Part shown: piece after piece, positions 1 to 8,045 of the stretch
Position numbering within the stretch: position 1 is the first letter of the stretch
Layout of the letters: each line of letters starts with the position of its first letter
Assembly: GCA_905193765.1 (NCBI GenBank)
Contig: CAJJPZ010000025.1
Coordinates: 1 to 18,948 of the forward strand
Length of the DNA stretch: 18,948 nucleotides
Source of the DNA: an uncultured Eubacterium sp.
Lineage (GTDB): Bacteria > Bacillota > Clostridia > Peptostreptococcales > Anaerovoracaceae
Direction: 5' to 3'
Position numbers and translations under genes: made by a program
Notes under the pieces: generated by a model
What the model was told of the DNA's origin: nothing
The model's database searches: none
The model's input: only the letters and a program-made list of their open reading frames with translations

Positions 1-1
1 A

Positions 2-112
2 AAGGCCGGATTCATCCTCGGCGTCATAGCAGTAGTGATATGGGCTATCGGCGTGTTTGCAAGCATAGTTACGGGCGCATTTTCATCGACTTTAGGATCG
101 ACATACATATAA
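2..112 (+). CDS. C-terminal end of an unidentified membrane-anchored protein (partial)
   Basis: The frame opening at base 2 reads 36 residues to a TAA and is cut by the window edge. The visible peptide is a hydrophobic, small-residue-rich segment (GFILGVIAVVIWAIGVFASI) followed by a short polar Ser/Thr/Gly tail, so it looks like a C-terminal membrane helix with a short tail. A rho-independent terminator follows 15 bases after the stop, which supports a real gene end here. An overlapping frame that starts at base 40 runs through that terminator and is judged spurious. The fragment is too short to assign a family. Confidence 0.55.
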   Translation, partial: KAGFILGVIAVVIWAIGVFASIVTGAFSSTLGSTYI

Positions 113-125
113 AAGAGCGTTTTTC

Positions 126-159
126 AGGCGAAGCGGCATTATTGTCACTTCGCTTTTTT
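126..159 (+). terminator. Rho-independent terminator after the partial gene
   Basis: The 6-bp stem GCGAAG (128-133) / CTTCGC (148-153) can extend by a G-T and an A-T pair and is followed directly by a run of six T. The loop is long (14 nt), so strength is uncertain, but position and T-run fit an intrinsic terminator separating the partial gene from the MATE gene. Confidence 0.65.
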
Positions 160-166
160 GTTGCAG

Positions 167-196
167 TGGAAAATCAGGCGGAGCCTGTGATAGAAT
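167..196 (+). promoter_or_regulatory. Probable extended -10 promoter for the MATE gene
   Basis: TAGAAT (191-196) is preceded by TGA (188-190), giving an extended -10 of the TGn type. A weak -35, TGGAAA (167-172), lies 18 bp upstream. It sits between the preceding terminator and the MATE start at 240. Confidence 0.45.
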
Positions 197-239
197 GGTA
201 TCATGTGATATTGTTTTTTTTAATGAAAGGCGTGTAATA

Positions 240-1571
240 ATGAGGATAAGACTGTCGGAACATTTTACCTATGCGACGCTTGTACGGTTCGTGCTGCCAT
301 CCATAATAATGATGATATTTACATCCATATACGGGGTGGTCGATGGTCTGTTTGTTTCAAATTACGCCGGGAAAACTCAATTCGCTGCGGTGAATCTCAT
401 TATGCCGATGCTTATGGTGTTTGGATCTCTGGGATTCATGTTCGGAACAGGCGGTGCAGCAATAGTAGGCAAGACCCTCGGGGAGAAGGAGTCTGATAAA
501 GCGAACCGGTATTTTTCCATGTTCATATATGCGACCTTTGCGGGTGGCGTCGTACTGTCGGTTGCAGGTCAGCTGTTTCTTAAACAGATAGTGATACTGC
601 TCGGAGCTGAAGGCGATCTTCTGGGATACTGTATGGATTACGGCAGGATAATACTGCTGTCGCTGCCTTTTTTCATGCTTCAGTTCGCATTCCAGGCGCT
701 GTTCGTAACGGCGGAAAAACCGAAGCTCGGTCTTATGGTCACGGTGATATCCGGTGTGGCGAACATAGTACTGGATCTGCTCTTTATAGCGGGCTTTGGC
801 TGGGGCATAGAGGGTGCAGCGGCAGCGACGTCAGTGAGCGAATTCGCAGGAGGTTTCATACCTGTTATCTATTTCATACGAAAGAATGACAGCCTGCTGA
901 GTCTGGTGAAAACACGATTTTACAGTTCGGTTTTCGTCAAGGGCTGTCTTAACGGAGCATCGGAACTGCTGACGCAGATATCAGCGTCGGTGGTCACGAT
1001 GCTGTATAACTGGCAGCTTCTGAAGCTCGCCGGTGAAGACGGTGTTGCTGCATATGGCGTGGTAATGTATGTGGCGTTCATCTTCGCTGCTATCTATATA
1101 GGCTATTCGATGGGAAGCGCACCTGTGATCAGCTACAATTACGGCGCGGAGAACCATGATGAGCTCAGGAATATTTTTAAAAAAAGTATGACCATCATAG
1201 GAACTGCAGGTATTTCTCTTGTGATCCTGGCTGAGATCTTCGCGGGAGCGCTGACATATATCTTTGTGAGCTATGATAAAGGGCTGTACGACCTTACAGT
1301 GTACGGGATGAGGATATATGTGATATCCTTCCTCATAAGCGGATTCAACATGTTTGGTTCGTCTTTCTTCACTGCGCTGAACAACGGTTTTGTTTCTGCA
1401 CTGATATCCTTTTCAAGGATAATCGTATTCGAATGCTCCTGCGTCATAATACTCCCTGCGATCTTCGGACTTGACGGGATATGGTTTGCCATAATAGTAG
1501 CCGAAGGCCTGGCCGTTGTACTTACAATGACGCTGATGGCGAAGAACAGAAAGCGTTACGGGTATATATGA
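240..1571 (+). CDS. MATE family multidrug/small-molecule efflux transporter
   Basis: Predicted 443-residue polytopic inner-membrane antiporter of the MATE (MepA/DinF-like) family, expected to export cationic drugs or metabolites using an Na+ or H+ gradient. The N-terminal part shows the typical first-helix pattern, with a Pro near residue 20 and the segment SIYGVVDGLFVSNYAG. Length and the alternation of about 12 hydrophobic segments match the family (440-460 residues). ATG 240 is chosen over a longer in-frame reading from GTG 195 because AAAGG (226-230) lies 9 nt upstream and because the protein then starts just before the first helix. The gene stands alone, with a terminator upstream and a convergent neighbour downstream. 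The substrate cannot be inferred. A second, distinct MATE protein lies at 15138-16517. Confidence 0.93.
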   Translation: MRIRLSEHFTYATLVRFVLPSIIMMIFTSIYGVVDGLFVSNYAGKTQFAAVNLIMPMLMVFGSLGFMFGTGGAAIVGKTLGEKESDKANRYFSMFIYATFAGGVVLSVAGQLFLKQIVILLGAEGDLLGYCMDYGRIILLSLPFFMLQFAFQALFVTAEKPKLGLMVTVISGVANIVLDLLFIAGFGWGIEGAAAATSVSEFAGGFIPVIYFIRKNDSLLSLVKTRFYSSVFVKGCLNGASELLTQISASVVTMLYNWQLLKLAGEDGVAAYGVVMYVAFIFAAIYIGYSMGSAPVISYNYGAENHDELRNIFKKSMTIIGTAGISLVILAEIFAGALTYIFVSYDKGLYDLTVYGMRIYVISFLISGFNMFGSSFFTALNNGFVSALISFSRIIVFECSCVIILPAIFGLDGIWFAIIVAEGLAVVLTMTLMAKNRKRYGYI

Positions 1572-1709
1572 GCGACAGGCGATCATTGTGAAAAATATGC
1601 ATTGTATACAATTCTGTTTTATGTTTTTCGGCACTTTTATTTTGGATTTTTCGGATAACAGCAGCACCAGGCGTGCAATATCAAGTACAGATAAACCTTG
1701 ACGTCAGCC

Positions 1710-2414
1710 TCAGCGGGCTTTCCTGAGTGGGCGTTTTTCCAGGAATGTGGTGAACTGCAGAGACTTGTCCATTTTCCTGCCTGTGATGCCTACTGCCTTG
1801 CCCAGCGTGAAGGCTGCTATGACTGTGCCGATGCCCAGGCCGTCCACATGTCCCAGGCAGAAGAATGTCAGAGAAGCTGTTGCCGCAAGGCACATCACAT
1901 CGAATACGATCTTTATACGCGTGTATGCGACGCCGGTTATGTCTGACAGTTCTCTTGTGAACAGGTCCGTAGGGATTATCGGCAGTCCGCATCTGTTGGA
2001 AAGTGCTATGCCGATGCTGAACAGCGTGAAGCTGGCAGCGAAATATATGAAACGGCATACTATCGTCTGGGGGAGTATATTTATCCACAGTTCATAGAAG
2101 TCGATGAGTTCTCCGAATATGAAACCTACCACGAAACTGAACAGATACTCCGGCACGAAACGCTTTCTGAGTATCATCAGACATGCCACCAGGAATCCCT
2201 GGAAGAGATATGTCCATGTACCCAGTGTCAGACCATCGAATACCCTTGAAAATGCATATGGTACGCTGGATACTGCTGATATGCCTGAACCAGCATATAG
2301 CATAAGCACTACACCGAAGCTGTTTATGACTACAGCTATGGCAAGCGCAGCTTCACCACGCCATGTGTGTCTGTCCGAGATCTGTTCTTTTTCCTGATAA
2401 GTCACTGATTCCAT
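1710..2414 (-). CDS. YczE/YitT-like integral membrane protein (DUF6198 type)
   Basis: 234-residue membrane protein with about five or six hydrophobic segments, including residues ~20-42, the WTYLFQGFLVACLMI region, and LFSFVVGFIFGELIDFYE. The motif IPTDLFTREL in the middle and the GIGTVIAAFTLGKAVG stretch near the C-terminus resemble the YczE/YyaS/YitT group of uncharacterised membrane proteins. No enzymatic residues are recognised, and transport is only a guess. The start has a good site: GAAGG about 8 nt before ATG on the minus strand. It is transcribed divergently from the LysR gene at 2605, an arrangement in which the regulator often controls its neighbour. It converges with the MATE gene, leaving 138 bp in which I found no convincing terminator. 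Confidence 0.85.
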   Translation of the reverse strand: MESVTYQEKEQISDRHTWRGEAALAIAVVINSFGVVLMLYAGSGISAVSSVPYAFSRVFDGLTLGTWTYLFQGFLVACLMILRKRFVPEYLFSFVVGFIFGELIDFYELWINILPQTIVCRFIYFAASFTLFSIGIALSNRCGLPIIPTDLFTRELSDITGVAYTRIKIVFDVMCLAATASLTFFCLGHVDGLGIGTVIAAFTLGKAVGITGRKMDKSLQFTTFLEKRPLRKAR

Positions 2415-2493
2415 CTTTTTTCCTTCTTTCTTGTTACTCTTCTGTCAGCTTTCGCAGCTGTATCGGTTCATCTGATATCAAGTCTATCTCTGC

Positions 2494-2508
2494 TGATACA
2501 TAATATCA
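2494..2508. promoter_or_regulatory. Candidate LysR operator between the divergent genes
   Basis: TGATA (2494-2498) and TATCA (2504-2508) form a perfect 5-5-5 dyad in the intergenic region between the YczE-like gene and the LysR gene. Size and location suit a LysR-type recognition site, although the canonical T-N11-A spacing is not exact. A further TGATAT (2473-2478) pairs with the same right arm. Confidence 0.4.
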
Positions 2509-2554
2509 AATGAATAATTTTCATGAAATAATAGAATTTATCTATGATAAGGGC

Positions 2555-2560
2555 TATAAT
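2555..2560 (+). promoter_or_regulatory. -10 box of the LysR gene
   Basis: A perfect TATAAT lies at 2555-2560, but no good -35 is visible at the right distance, as expected for an activator-dependent or weak promoter. It predicts transcription starting near 2567, which bears on the choice of start codon for the LysR gene. Confidence 0.45.
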
Positions 2561-2604
2561 ATTCAGGAGTGATATTTATGGACATAAATAAAGGAGGACA
2601 TATC

Positions 2605-3492
2605 GTGAATCTTTATCATCTTCGCTATTTCGTGACTCTGGCAGAAATGAAACACTATACCAGAGCGGCAGAATACCTTTGCATATCACAGCCCAGTCTG
2701 AGCCATGCCATAAGGCAGATGGAGAAGGAACTGGGAGTGGCGCTTTTCGAGAAGGCGGGCAGGCATACGGTGATGACACGCTTCGGAGAGGAATTCCTGG
2801 AATACGCCAGGCAGTCACTGGCGGTGCTGGATGAAGGCGTGGCTTCGCTGCAGAGAAGCTCCCGTGGAGAAGGACTGATAAGGCTGGGGTTCGTGCGGCC
2901 TCTTGGAGTGGATTTCGTACCGGGGCTGGCCGCGGATTTTCTGAAGGTTTTCCCGGAGCGTGATATCAGATTCACTTTCCATACGGATCTGACGGAGCAT
3001 CTGCTTGCAGGGCTGGCCGCGAAGAAATTCGATATAGTGTTTGCCTCACAGCCGGAGGAAACTGACGGATTCACTGCCGTACCGGTGGAAAATCAGGAGC
3101 TCGTACTGATAACTCCGAAGGGTCATCCGTTGGCGTGTGCAGACGAGATAAGTCTTTCTGACACCGAGGGGTACAGGCAGGTCTTCTTCGACAGGAGCTC
3201 CGGTATACGCAGAGTCATCGAAAAGATGTTCGACGACGCAGGCATATTGCCGGACATCGCATACGAGACGGAGGAGGACCAGGTCATAGCAGGTCTTGTG
3301 GCGAAGGGGTTCGGTATAGCTGTGGTGCCGTATATGGACATGCTCCACAAGCTGGATGTCGAGATCATGAAGATAAAATCGCCGTCCCGCGAGAGGCGTT
3401 TTTTCATGGTGACGGACGATCATGTATTCATTCCTCCGGCAGCTGTGGATTTCATGAATTTCGTCAAAGAAAAATGCATGGAAAAAAGATAA
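2605..3492 (+). CDS. LysR-type transcriptional regulator
   Basis: 295-residue LysR-family DNA-binding regulator. The N-terminal ~60 residues form the winged helix-turn-helix (NLYHLRYFVTLAE, then RAAEYLCISQPSLSHAIRQM, then LGVALFEK). The remainder is a periplasmic-binding-protein-like effector domain beginning around IRLGFVRPLG. GTG 2605 is chosen because AAGGAGG (2591-2597) lies 7 nt upstream and the protein then begins at the usual family position. An in-frame ATG at 2578 also has AGGAG (2565-2569) 8 nt upstream and would add 9 residues. If transcription starts near 2567, that upstream site would lie at the very 5' end of the message, which favours GTG. The gene is divergent from the YczE-like gene, its likely target. 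The effector is unknown. Confidence 0.9.
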   Translation: MNLYHLRYFVTLAEMKHYTRAAEYLCISQPSLSHAIRQMEKELGVALFEKAGRHTVMTRFGEEFLEYARQSLAVLDEGVASLQRSSRGEGLIRLGFVRPLGVDFVPGLAADFLKVFPERDIRFTFHTDLTEHLLAGLAAKKFDIVFASQPEETDGFTAVPVENQELVLITPKGHPLACADEISLSDTEGYRQVFFDRSSGIRRVIEKMFDDAGILPDIAYETEEDQVIAGLVAKGFGIAVVPYMDMLHKLDVEIMKIKSPSRERRFFMVTDDHVFIPPAAVDFMNFVKEKCMEKR

Positions 3493-3498
3493 TAATAG

Positions 3499-3526
3499 TT
3501 GACTTTCTGTTTAATGATAGTATAAT
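3499..3526 (+). promoter_or_regulatory. Strong sigma-A promoter of the XRE-pot operon
   Basis: TTGACT (3499-3504), a 16-bp spacer, and a perfect TATAAT (3521-3526) give the best promoter in the window. A second TATAAT (3550-3555), without a clear -35, lies 29 bp downstream. Confidence 0.75.
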
Positions 3527-3537
3527 CGTAATCGCGA

Positions 3538-3548
3538 CTAAAGTTTAG
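3538..3548. promoter_or_regulatory. Candidate operator palindrome for the XRE-cupin regulator
   Basis: CTAAA-G-TTTAG is a perfect 11-bp palindrome placed just after the predicted transcription start of the promoter at 3499-3526 and before the second TATAAT. It is a natural site for autorepression by the regulator encoded directly downstream. Inference from position only. Confidence 0.4.
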
Positions 3549-3604
3549 GTATAATCAACATTTTGTTCGATATACGTGCGATGGAGAGAAATGGAAACGG
3601 AAAA

Positions 3605-4162
3605 ATGGAACCAAATAATGTGAACAGCAGGATAGGTGAAAAAATCAGGGATCTGAGGAACAGGAACGGGCTGACGCAGCAGGAGCTGGCAGATCGCGCG
3701 GAGCTGACAAAGGGATACATATCCCAGCTTGAGCGGGGACAGGTGGCACCGTCTGTGGTGACACTGCTGGATCTGATCGAATGCCTTGGAACTACGCCGT
3801 CAGAGTTCTTCAGGGAAACTGAACAGGAACACATCGTTTACTCAGAGGACGCGTTTTCCGAGAAGATCGACGAAGCGGGCAACAGCATACGGTGGATAGT
3901 GCCGAATGCCCAGCAGAACCAGATGGAACCGCTGCTGGTGACCATCAGACCGGGAGAGCAGCTTCAGGAGGACAAGCCCCATGAAGGCGAGGAGTTCGGA
4001 TATGTCATATCCGGGTGTCTGAATCTGCATCTCGGGGAAAACGTTTACACGGTAAAAGAAGGGGAGAGCTTCTACTTTTCTGCGAACAGGACGCATTATA
4101 TCGGGAATACAGGAGTCGTTCCGGCGAAATTCATATGGGTGAGCACGCCGCCGACATTTTGA
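3605..4162 (+). CDS. XRE-family regulator with C-terminal cupin domain (PuuR-like)
   Basis: About 185 residues. An N-terminal helix-turn-helix of the XRE/Cro type (IGEKIRDLRNRNGLTQQELA, then AELTKGYISQLERGQ) is followed by a cupin_2 barrel with HEGEEFGYV and a C-terminal beta-rich stretch. Proteins of this architecture typically sense a small metabolite in the cupin and control adjacent transport or catabolic genes; PuuR of the putrescine pathway is one example. The gene is followed after 33 bp by potA, so it is probably the local regulator of polyamine uptake and is cotranscribed with it. The start is uncertain: ATG 3605 gives the usual family length but only a weak ribosome binding site. 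ATG 3581 or TTG 3563 would lengthen the N-terminus by 8 or 14 residues. Confidence 0.88.
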   Translation: MEPNNVNSRIGEKIRDLRNRNGLTQQELADRAELTKGYISQLERGQVAPSVVTLLDLIECLGTTPSEFFRETEQEHIVYSEDAFSEKIDEAGNSIRWIVPNAQQNQMEPLLVTIRPGEQLQEDKPHEGEEFGYVISGCLNLHLGENVYTVKEGESFYFSANRTHYIGNTGVVPAKFIWVSTPPTF

Positions 4163-4195
4163 TGAAAGAAAAAATATATTACGAGGAGCATCAGC

Positions 4196-5269
4196 ATGGA
4201 ACAGTCGATCTTAAATTTACAGCACCTGTCTAAATCCTTTGACGGGAAAAAAATTCTGGATGATCTCAGTATAGATATAGGAAAAAATGAATTCGTGACG
4301 CTGCTGGGACCTTCCGGATGCGGCAAGACAACTACGCTGCGTATCATAGGCGGATTCGTGACTCCGGACGAGGGAAGCGTGATATTCGAGGGAAAAGACA
4401 TCACAGATCTGCCGCCGGACAGGAGAAATATCAATACGGTATTCCAGAAGTACTCACTGTTTTCTCATATGAGTGTAGGCGAGAATGTCGCTTTCGGACT
4501 GAAACTCAAAAAGAAGAGCAGGTCATATATACAGGATAAAATAAAGTATGCATTGAAACTGGTGGATCTTGAGGGATTCGAGGATCGTCATCCCATGTAT
4601 CTGTCAGGAGGACAGCAGCAGCGTGTAGCTATTGCCAGGGCAATAGTCAATGAGCCGAAGGTGCTCCTGCTGGATGAGCCGCTGGGGGCACTGGATCTTA
4701 AGCTGCGCCAGGAAATGCAGAAGGAACTTATCAAGATAAAGAATGAGCTGGGGATCACATTCATATTCGTCACCCATGATCAGGAAGAGGCGCTGACTAT
4801 GTCTGACAGGATCATCGTCATGAACCGCGGACTGATCCAGCAGATGGGCACACCGGTGGACATATATAATGAGCCGCAGAACGCATTCGTTGCGGACTTT
4901 ATCGGTGAAAGCAATATCATAGACGGCGTTATGCCGGAGGACCGCCTTGTTATGATCCTTGGCTGCGCTTTTCCATGCGTGGATTCAGGATTCGGCATCA
5001 ATGAACAGGTGGATGTGGTCATACGTCCTGAAGACATGGAGTTCAGGGCACCGGGAGAAGGTATGATGGACGGCATCGTGACTTCAATACTGTTCAAGGG
5101 AGTCCACTACGAGATGAAAGTGCAGGCAGGAGGATTCGAATGGCTTGCTCACAGTACGGTGGCATACCACCCGGGAACGGAGATCGGTCTTTACGTGAAA
5201 CCGGAGAACATACAGATAATGCACAAACCTGCATCTGAGGCTCAGGAGGTAATCGGTAAGGATGAATAA
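4196..5269 (+). CDS. potA: Spermidine/putrescine ABC transporter ATP-binding protein PotA
   Basis: 357-residue cytoplasmic ATPase of the polyamine importer. Walker A is GPSGCGKTT (38-46), the Q-loop lies in [10 protein letters not shown] (80-89), the signature is LSGGQQQR (136-143), Walker B is VLLLDEP (156-162), the D-loop is GALD, and the H-loop is His194 in [11 protein letters not shown]-terminal TOBE domain follows (from about residue 245), as in PotA/MalK-type subunits. ATG 4196 is preceded by GAGGAG (4183-4188) with a 7-nt spacer. potB overlaps its end by 8 nt, so coupled translation is likely. Together with PotB, PotC and PotD this would form the usual A2BCD importer. Confidence 0.95.
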   Translation: MEQSILNLQHLSKSFDGKKILDDLSIDIGKNEFVTLLGPSGCGKTTTLRIIGGFVTPDEGSVIFEGKDITDLPPDRRNINTVFQKYSLFSHMSVGENVAFGLKLKKKSRSYIQDKIKYALKLVDLEGFEDRHPMYLSGGQQQRVAIARAIVNEPKVLLLDEPLGALDLKLRQEMQKELIKIKNELGITFIFVTHDQEEALTMSDRIIVMNRGLIQQMGTPVDIYNEPQNAFVADFIGESNIIDGVMPEDRLVMILGCAFPCVDSGFGINEQVDVVIRPEDMEFRAPGEGMMDGIVTSILFKGVHYEMKVQAGGFEWLAHSTVAYHPGTEIGLYVKPENIQIMHKPASEAQEVIGKDE

Positions 5270-6077
5270 AAGAAGTTTGCTGGCAGCACCTTATATCATA
5301 TGGATAATCGGTTTCACGGTGCTTCCGGTATTTATGATAGTTTTTTATGCACTCAGGGACGGCAGCGGCGGTTTCACACTGGGCAATATACTGGCGATAT
5401 TCCAGCCGGTGCATCTGAAGTCACTGTTGCTGGCACTGTGGCTGGCGGTGGTCTGCACTGTCATATGTCTTTTGCTGGCATACCCGCTGGCGGTGATCCT
5501 GCGCAAGCTTGATATAGGCAGGCAGGGAATGATGGCCATCATAGTCATACTGCCGATGTGGGTGAATTTCGTACTGAGGATAATGGCGTGGCAGCTGCTG
5601 CTGTCCAGGAACGGTATAATAAACGGTTTCCTGGGGGCGCTGGGGATACCGGGACAGGATCTTGCCAATTCCAGTGCTGCGATAGTGATAGGCATGGTAT
5701 ACGACTATCTCCCTTTCATGATACTGCCGGTATACAATGCAGTATCTGAACTGAGGGAGGATATAATCGAAGCCGCAAGGGATCTTGGGGCTCCTCCACG
5801 TGCAGTGCTTACAAAGATAATGATACCCCTCACAAGACCGGGAATCATCAGCGGCATAACCATGGTGTTCGTGCCGTCGCTGACTACATTCGCCATCCCG
5901 GATATACTGGGGGGAGGCAAAGTGATGCTGATAGGCAATATAATCGAACAGGAATTCTCTACCAGCATGAACTGGAATCTGGGATCAGGGCTTTCAATAG
6001 CGCTTATGATATTCGTACTCATAAGTATGATGTTCACTGCCGGTAATGAAGAAGGAAAGGAGAGCCGCATATGGTAA
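5262..6077 (+). CDS. potB: Spermidine/putrescine ABC transporter permease PotB
   Basis: 271-residue integral membrane permease with six expected helices. The cytoplasmic EAA loop that docks on PotA is at 170-176 (EAARDLG), continuing into [12 protein letters not shown]. The N-terminal region [20 protein letters not shown] and the C-terminal [10 protein letters not shown] are typical of Bacillota PotB, and the length is near normal. AGGAGG (5244-5249) lies 12 nt before the ATG, and the reading frame overlaps the end of potA. The stop overlaps the start of potC by 7 nt. The protein appears intact, in contrast to PotC. Confidence 0.94.
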   Translation: MNKRSLLAAPYIIWIIGFTVLPVFMIVFYALRDGSGGFTLGNILAIFQPVHLKSLLLALWLAVVCTVICLLLAYPLAVILRKLDIGRQGMMAIIVILPMWVNFVLRIMAWQLLLSRNGIINGFLGALGIPGQDLANSSAAIVIGMVYDYLPFMILPVYNAVSELREDIIEAARDLGAPPRAVLTKIMIPLTRPGIISGITMVFVPSLTTFAIPDILGGGKVMLIGNIIEQEFSTSMNWNLGSGLSIALMIFVLISMMFTAGNEEGKESRIW

Positions 6078-6826
6078 GGAAAAGTCGGTTTTTCATGAAA
6101 TCATATATGGCGCTCATCATCGCGTTTCTGTATATACCCATAGCTGTGCTGGTGGTGCTGTCTTTCAATGCATCACGTTCCAGGGTCGTGTGGGGAGGAT
6201 TCACGCTGGAATGGTATCAGACCCTATTTCATAACAGCGATGTGCTGGCAACGCTGATAGGTCTGCTGGCATCCGTAGGGATAGATGCCATGAAGAAAAG
6301 AAGCTATTCTCTGACTCTGGGGTTTGGCAATATACCGATGCTGAACGCAGATATCGTGACAGGTATAGCACTGATGCTGTGGTTTTCCAGATTCACTGAT
6401 CTTGGATATGTCAGCATACTTCTGGCTCATGTCACTTTCAATATACCCTATGTCGTCCTCTGCATACTGCCTAAGCTGCAGCAGATGGACATAAGTGTAT
6501 ATGAAGCGGCAAGGGATCTTGGAGCAGGCAGTGTGACGGCATTCATCAGAGTCGTGCTGCCGAATATTTTCCCTGCTGTGATAAGCGGTTTTTTCATGGC
6601 AATGACTATGTCCATGGATGACTTTGTCGTGACATATTTCACCAAGGGTGCAGGCATAAACACACTTTCCACAATGATCTACGGAGAGCTGAAACGCGGT
6701 ATAAAACCGGAAATGTATGCACTTTCCACGCTGATATTCGCCGTGGTCCTTGTGATACTGCTGCTGGTGAACTATATGCCTCGCATACGGCAGAGAAGGA
6801 TACAGGCCGGGGAGGTGGATGCATGA
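6071..6826 (+). CDS. potC: Spermidine/putrescine ABC transporter permease PotC, with internal deletion
   Basis: 251-residue inner-membrane permease partner of PotB. The EAA loop is at 145-151 (EAARDLG), followed by FIRVVLPNIFPAV. The N-terminus (SYMALIIAFLYIPIAVLVVL, then GGFTLEWYQTLF) and NIPMLNADIVTG are typical PotC. Compared with my memory of E. coli PotC, about 16 residues are missing between HNSDVL (54-59) and ATLIG (60-64). That stretch normally holds the conserved N/H-S/T-L and much of transmembrane helix 2; what remains of the helix is only about a dozen residues. The reading frame is preserved. ATG 6071 overlaps potB, and the end overlaps potD as ATGA. Transport function may be impaired, or the helix may be formed differently. 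Confidence 0.88.
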   Translation: MVRKSRFFMKSYMALIIAFLYIPIAVLVVLSFNASRSRVVWGGFTLEWYQTLFHNSDVLATLIGLLASVGIDAMKKRSYSLTLGFGNIPMLNADIVTGIALMLWFSRFTDLGYVSILLAHVTFNIPYVVLCILPKLQQMDISVYEAARDLGAGSVTAFIRVVLPNIFPAVISGFFMAMTMSMDDFVVTYFTKGAGINTLSTMIYGELKRGIKPEMYALSTLIFAVVLVILLLVNYMPRIRQRRIQAGEVDA

Positions 6827-7917
6827 TCGGAAAAAGACTCAGAAGATATATGATATCTGTGCTGGCGGTGATGCTGGTCTTTGTTACAGCAGGCTGCGGC
6901 AGCACAGGCGAGGAGGACACTTCAACAGACGTGCAGCCGTCAGGCGGCGATACGATAACGGTCCTGAATTACGGAGAGTATATGGAGCCCGCCGTGCTGA
7001 AGCAGTTCGAAAAGGAAACCGGTATAAAGGTTCTCTACGAGGAAGCTACAACGCCGGAGGAGATGTATTCGAAGTATACATCCAGCACGATACCATACGA
7101 TCTGATATGTTCCTCCGACTATATGATAGAGAGGTTGATATCGGAGGGGGAGACTGTGAAGATCGACCGCAGCAGTATGAAGCATGCGGATAATATCGGT
7201 GATTTTTACTGGAAACTGGCGCAAGTCTACGATCCGGGCAATGATTACAGCATACCGTATTTCTGGGGGACTGTAGGTATACTTTATAATACTTCGATGA
7301 TAGATGAGAAGATAACCAGCTGGGAAAGCCTGTTCAACGGCAGATATTCCGGTGAGATAATAATGCAGAACAGCATCCGCGACGCATATATGTGTGCGCT
7401 GAAGTACAAAGGATATTCCCTGAATACCACGGATCGCAGCCAGCTGAAGCAGGCACAGGACTTGCTGATAAAGCAGAAACCGGATGTGGAGGCATACTTC
7501 GTGGACGAGGTACGAGAGGAAATGGTGGCCGGGAACGCTGCGCTGGCGGTGTGCTATTCCGGAGAAGCGTATCTGGCTCATGAATATGAGGAGGATCTTG
7601 AATATGTGCTGCCGGAGGAAGGTTCCAATATCTGGATAGATTCATGGGCGATGATGAAAAAGGGCAGGAACCATGACGGAGCCTTGAAATTCCTGGATTT
7701 TCTGTGCAGGGAGGATGTTGCAGCGCAGAACTTTGAATACATCTATTACCCGACGCCTAATACGGCAGTGTTTGAAAATCTGGATGATGATGTGAAGAAT
7801 GACCGGCTCATCTTCCCGAGCGAAGATGTACTGAAAAAGTGCGAGGTATACAAGACCCTGGACGATGAGACCACAGCCCTGTACAGCCAGATGTGGAAGG
7901 AGCTCAAGACCAGGTGA
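6823..7917 (+). CDS. potD: Spermidine/putrescine-binding lipoprotein PotD
   Basis: 364-residue extracytoplasmic solute-binding lipoprotein that delivers polyamines to PotBC. The signal peptide is MIGKRLRRYMISVLAVMLVFVTAGC, with the lipobox VTAGC placing the lipidated Cys at residue 25; a Gly/Ser/Asp-rich linker follows. The mature part has the bacterial solute-binding type 1 fold pattern (ITVLNYGEYMEPAVLKQFEK). Trp271 and Asp273 in the WIDSW motif correspond to the E. coli PotD ligand pair Trp255/Asp257. The position of E. coli Asp168 appears to be Ser184 and that of Glu171 is Asp187, so the preference between putrescine and spermidine is unclear. GGGGAGG (6809-6815) lies 7 nt before ATG, which overlaps the potC stop by 4 nt (ATGA). 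Confidence 0.94.
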   Translation: MIGKRLRRYMISVLAVMLVFVTAGCGSTGEEDTSTDVQPSGGDTITVLNYGEYMEPAVLKQFEKETGIKVLYEEATTPEEMYSKYTSSTIPYDLICSSDYMIERLISEGETVKIDRSSMKHADNIGDFYWKLAQVYDPGNDYSIPYFWGTVGILYNTSMIDEKITSWESLFNGRYSGEIIMQNSIRDAYMCALKYKGYSLNTTDRSQLKQAQDLLIKQKPDVEAYFVDEVREEMVAGNAALAVCYSGEAYLAHEYEEDLEYVLPEEGSNIWIDSWAMMKKGRNHDGALKFLDFLCREDVAAQNFEYIYYPTPNTAVFENLDDDVKNDRLIFPSEDVLKKCEVYKTLDDETTALYSQMWKELKTR

Positions 7918-7948
7918 TCACATGACAAGATCACACATGTTTGCAGAT

Positions 7949-7977
7949 TTGAAATCATACAGGAAATATGATAGATT
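7949..7977 (+). promoter_or_regulatory. Probable promoter of the U32-ABC-F pair
   Basis: TTGAAA (7949-7954), a 17-bp spacer and TAGATT (7972-7977) preceded by TGA (7969-7971) make an extended -10 promoter in the 128-bp gap after potD. An inverted repeat, GTGATC (7914-7919) / GATCAC (7929-7934), overlaps the potD stop but lacks a T-run, so it is not called as a terminator. Confidence 0.45.
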
Positions 7978-8045
7978 ATACTCTGAATAAACAGAGCAAG
8001 TTATTACAGAAAGATCGATATACAGATACGAGACAGGAGACAGAG

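Noticed and set aside
40..237. A possible 65-residue gene at 40-237
   Set aside because: It lacks a ribosome binding site, runs through the terminator at 126-159 and overlaps the clearer partial membrane reading frame ending at 112.
1600..1611. Perfect palindrome ATTGTATACAAT between the convergent genes
   Set aside because: It has no loop and no matching T-run, so it is not a terminator, and no nearby promoter would make it an operator. Probably chance in AT-rich DNA.
2655..3074. Long opposite-strand open frames inside the LysR, pot and other genes
   Set aside because: They overlap well-supported genes, show no protein family resemblance and lack ribosome binding sites; they follow from codon bias of the real genes.
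7914..7934. Inverted repeat GTGATC/GATCAC at the end of potD as a terminator
   Set aside because: The stem is short and not followed by a T-run; read-through to the U32 gene or a separate promoter remains possible.
7968..8045. A 26-codon in-frame extension of the U32 protein from ATG 7968
   Set aside because: It has no ribosome binding site, overlaps the predicted promoter, and the family N-terminus begins at MTELLAPAGN (8046), which has AGGAG 6 nt upstream.
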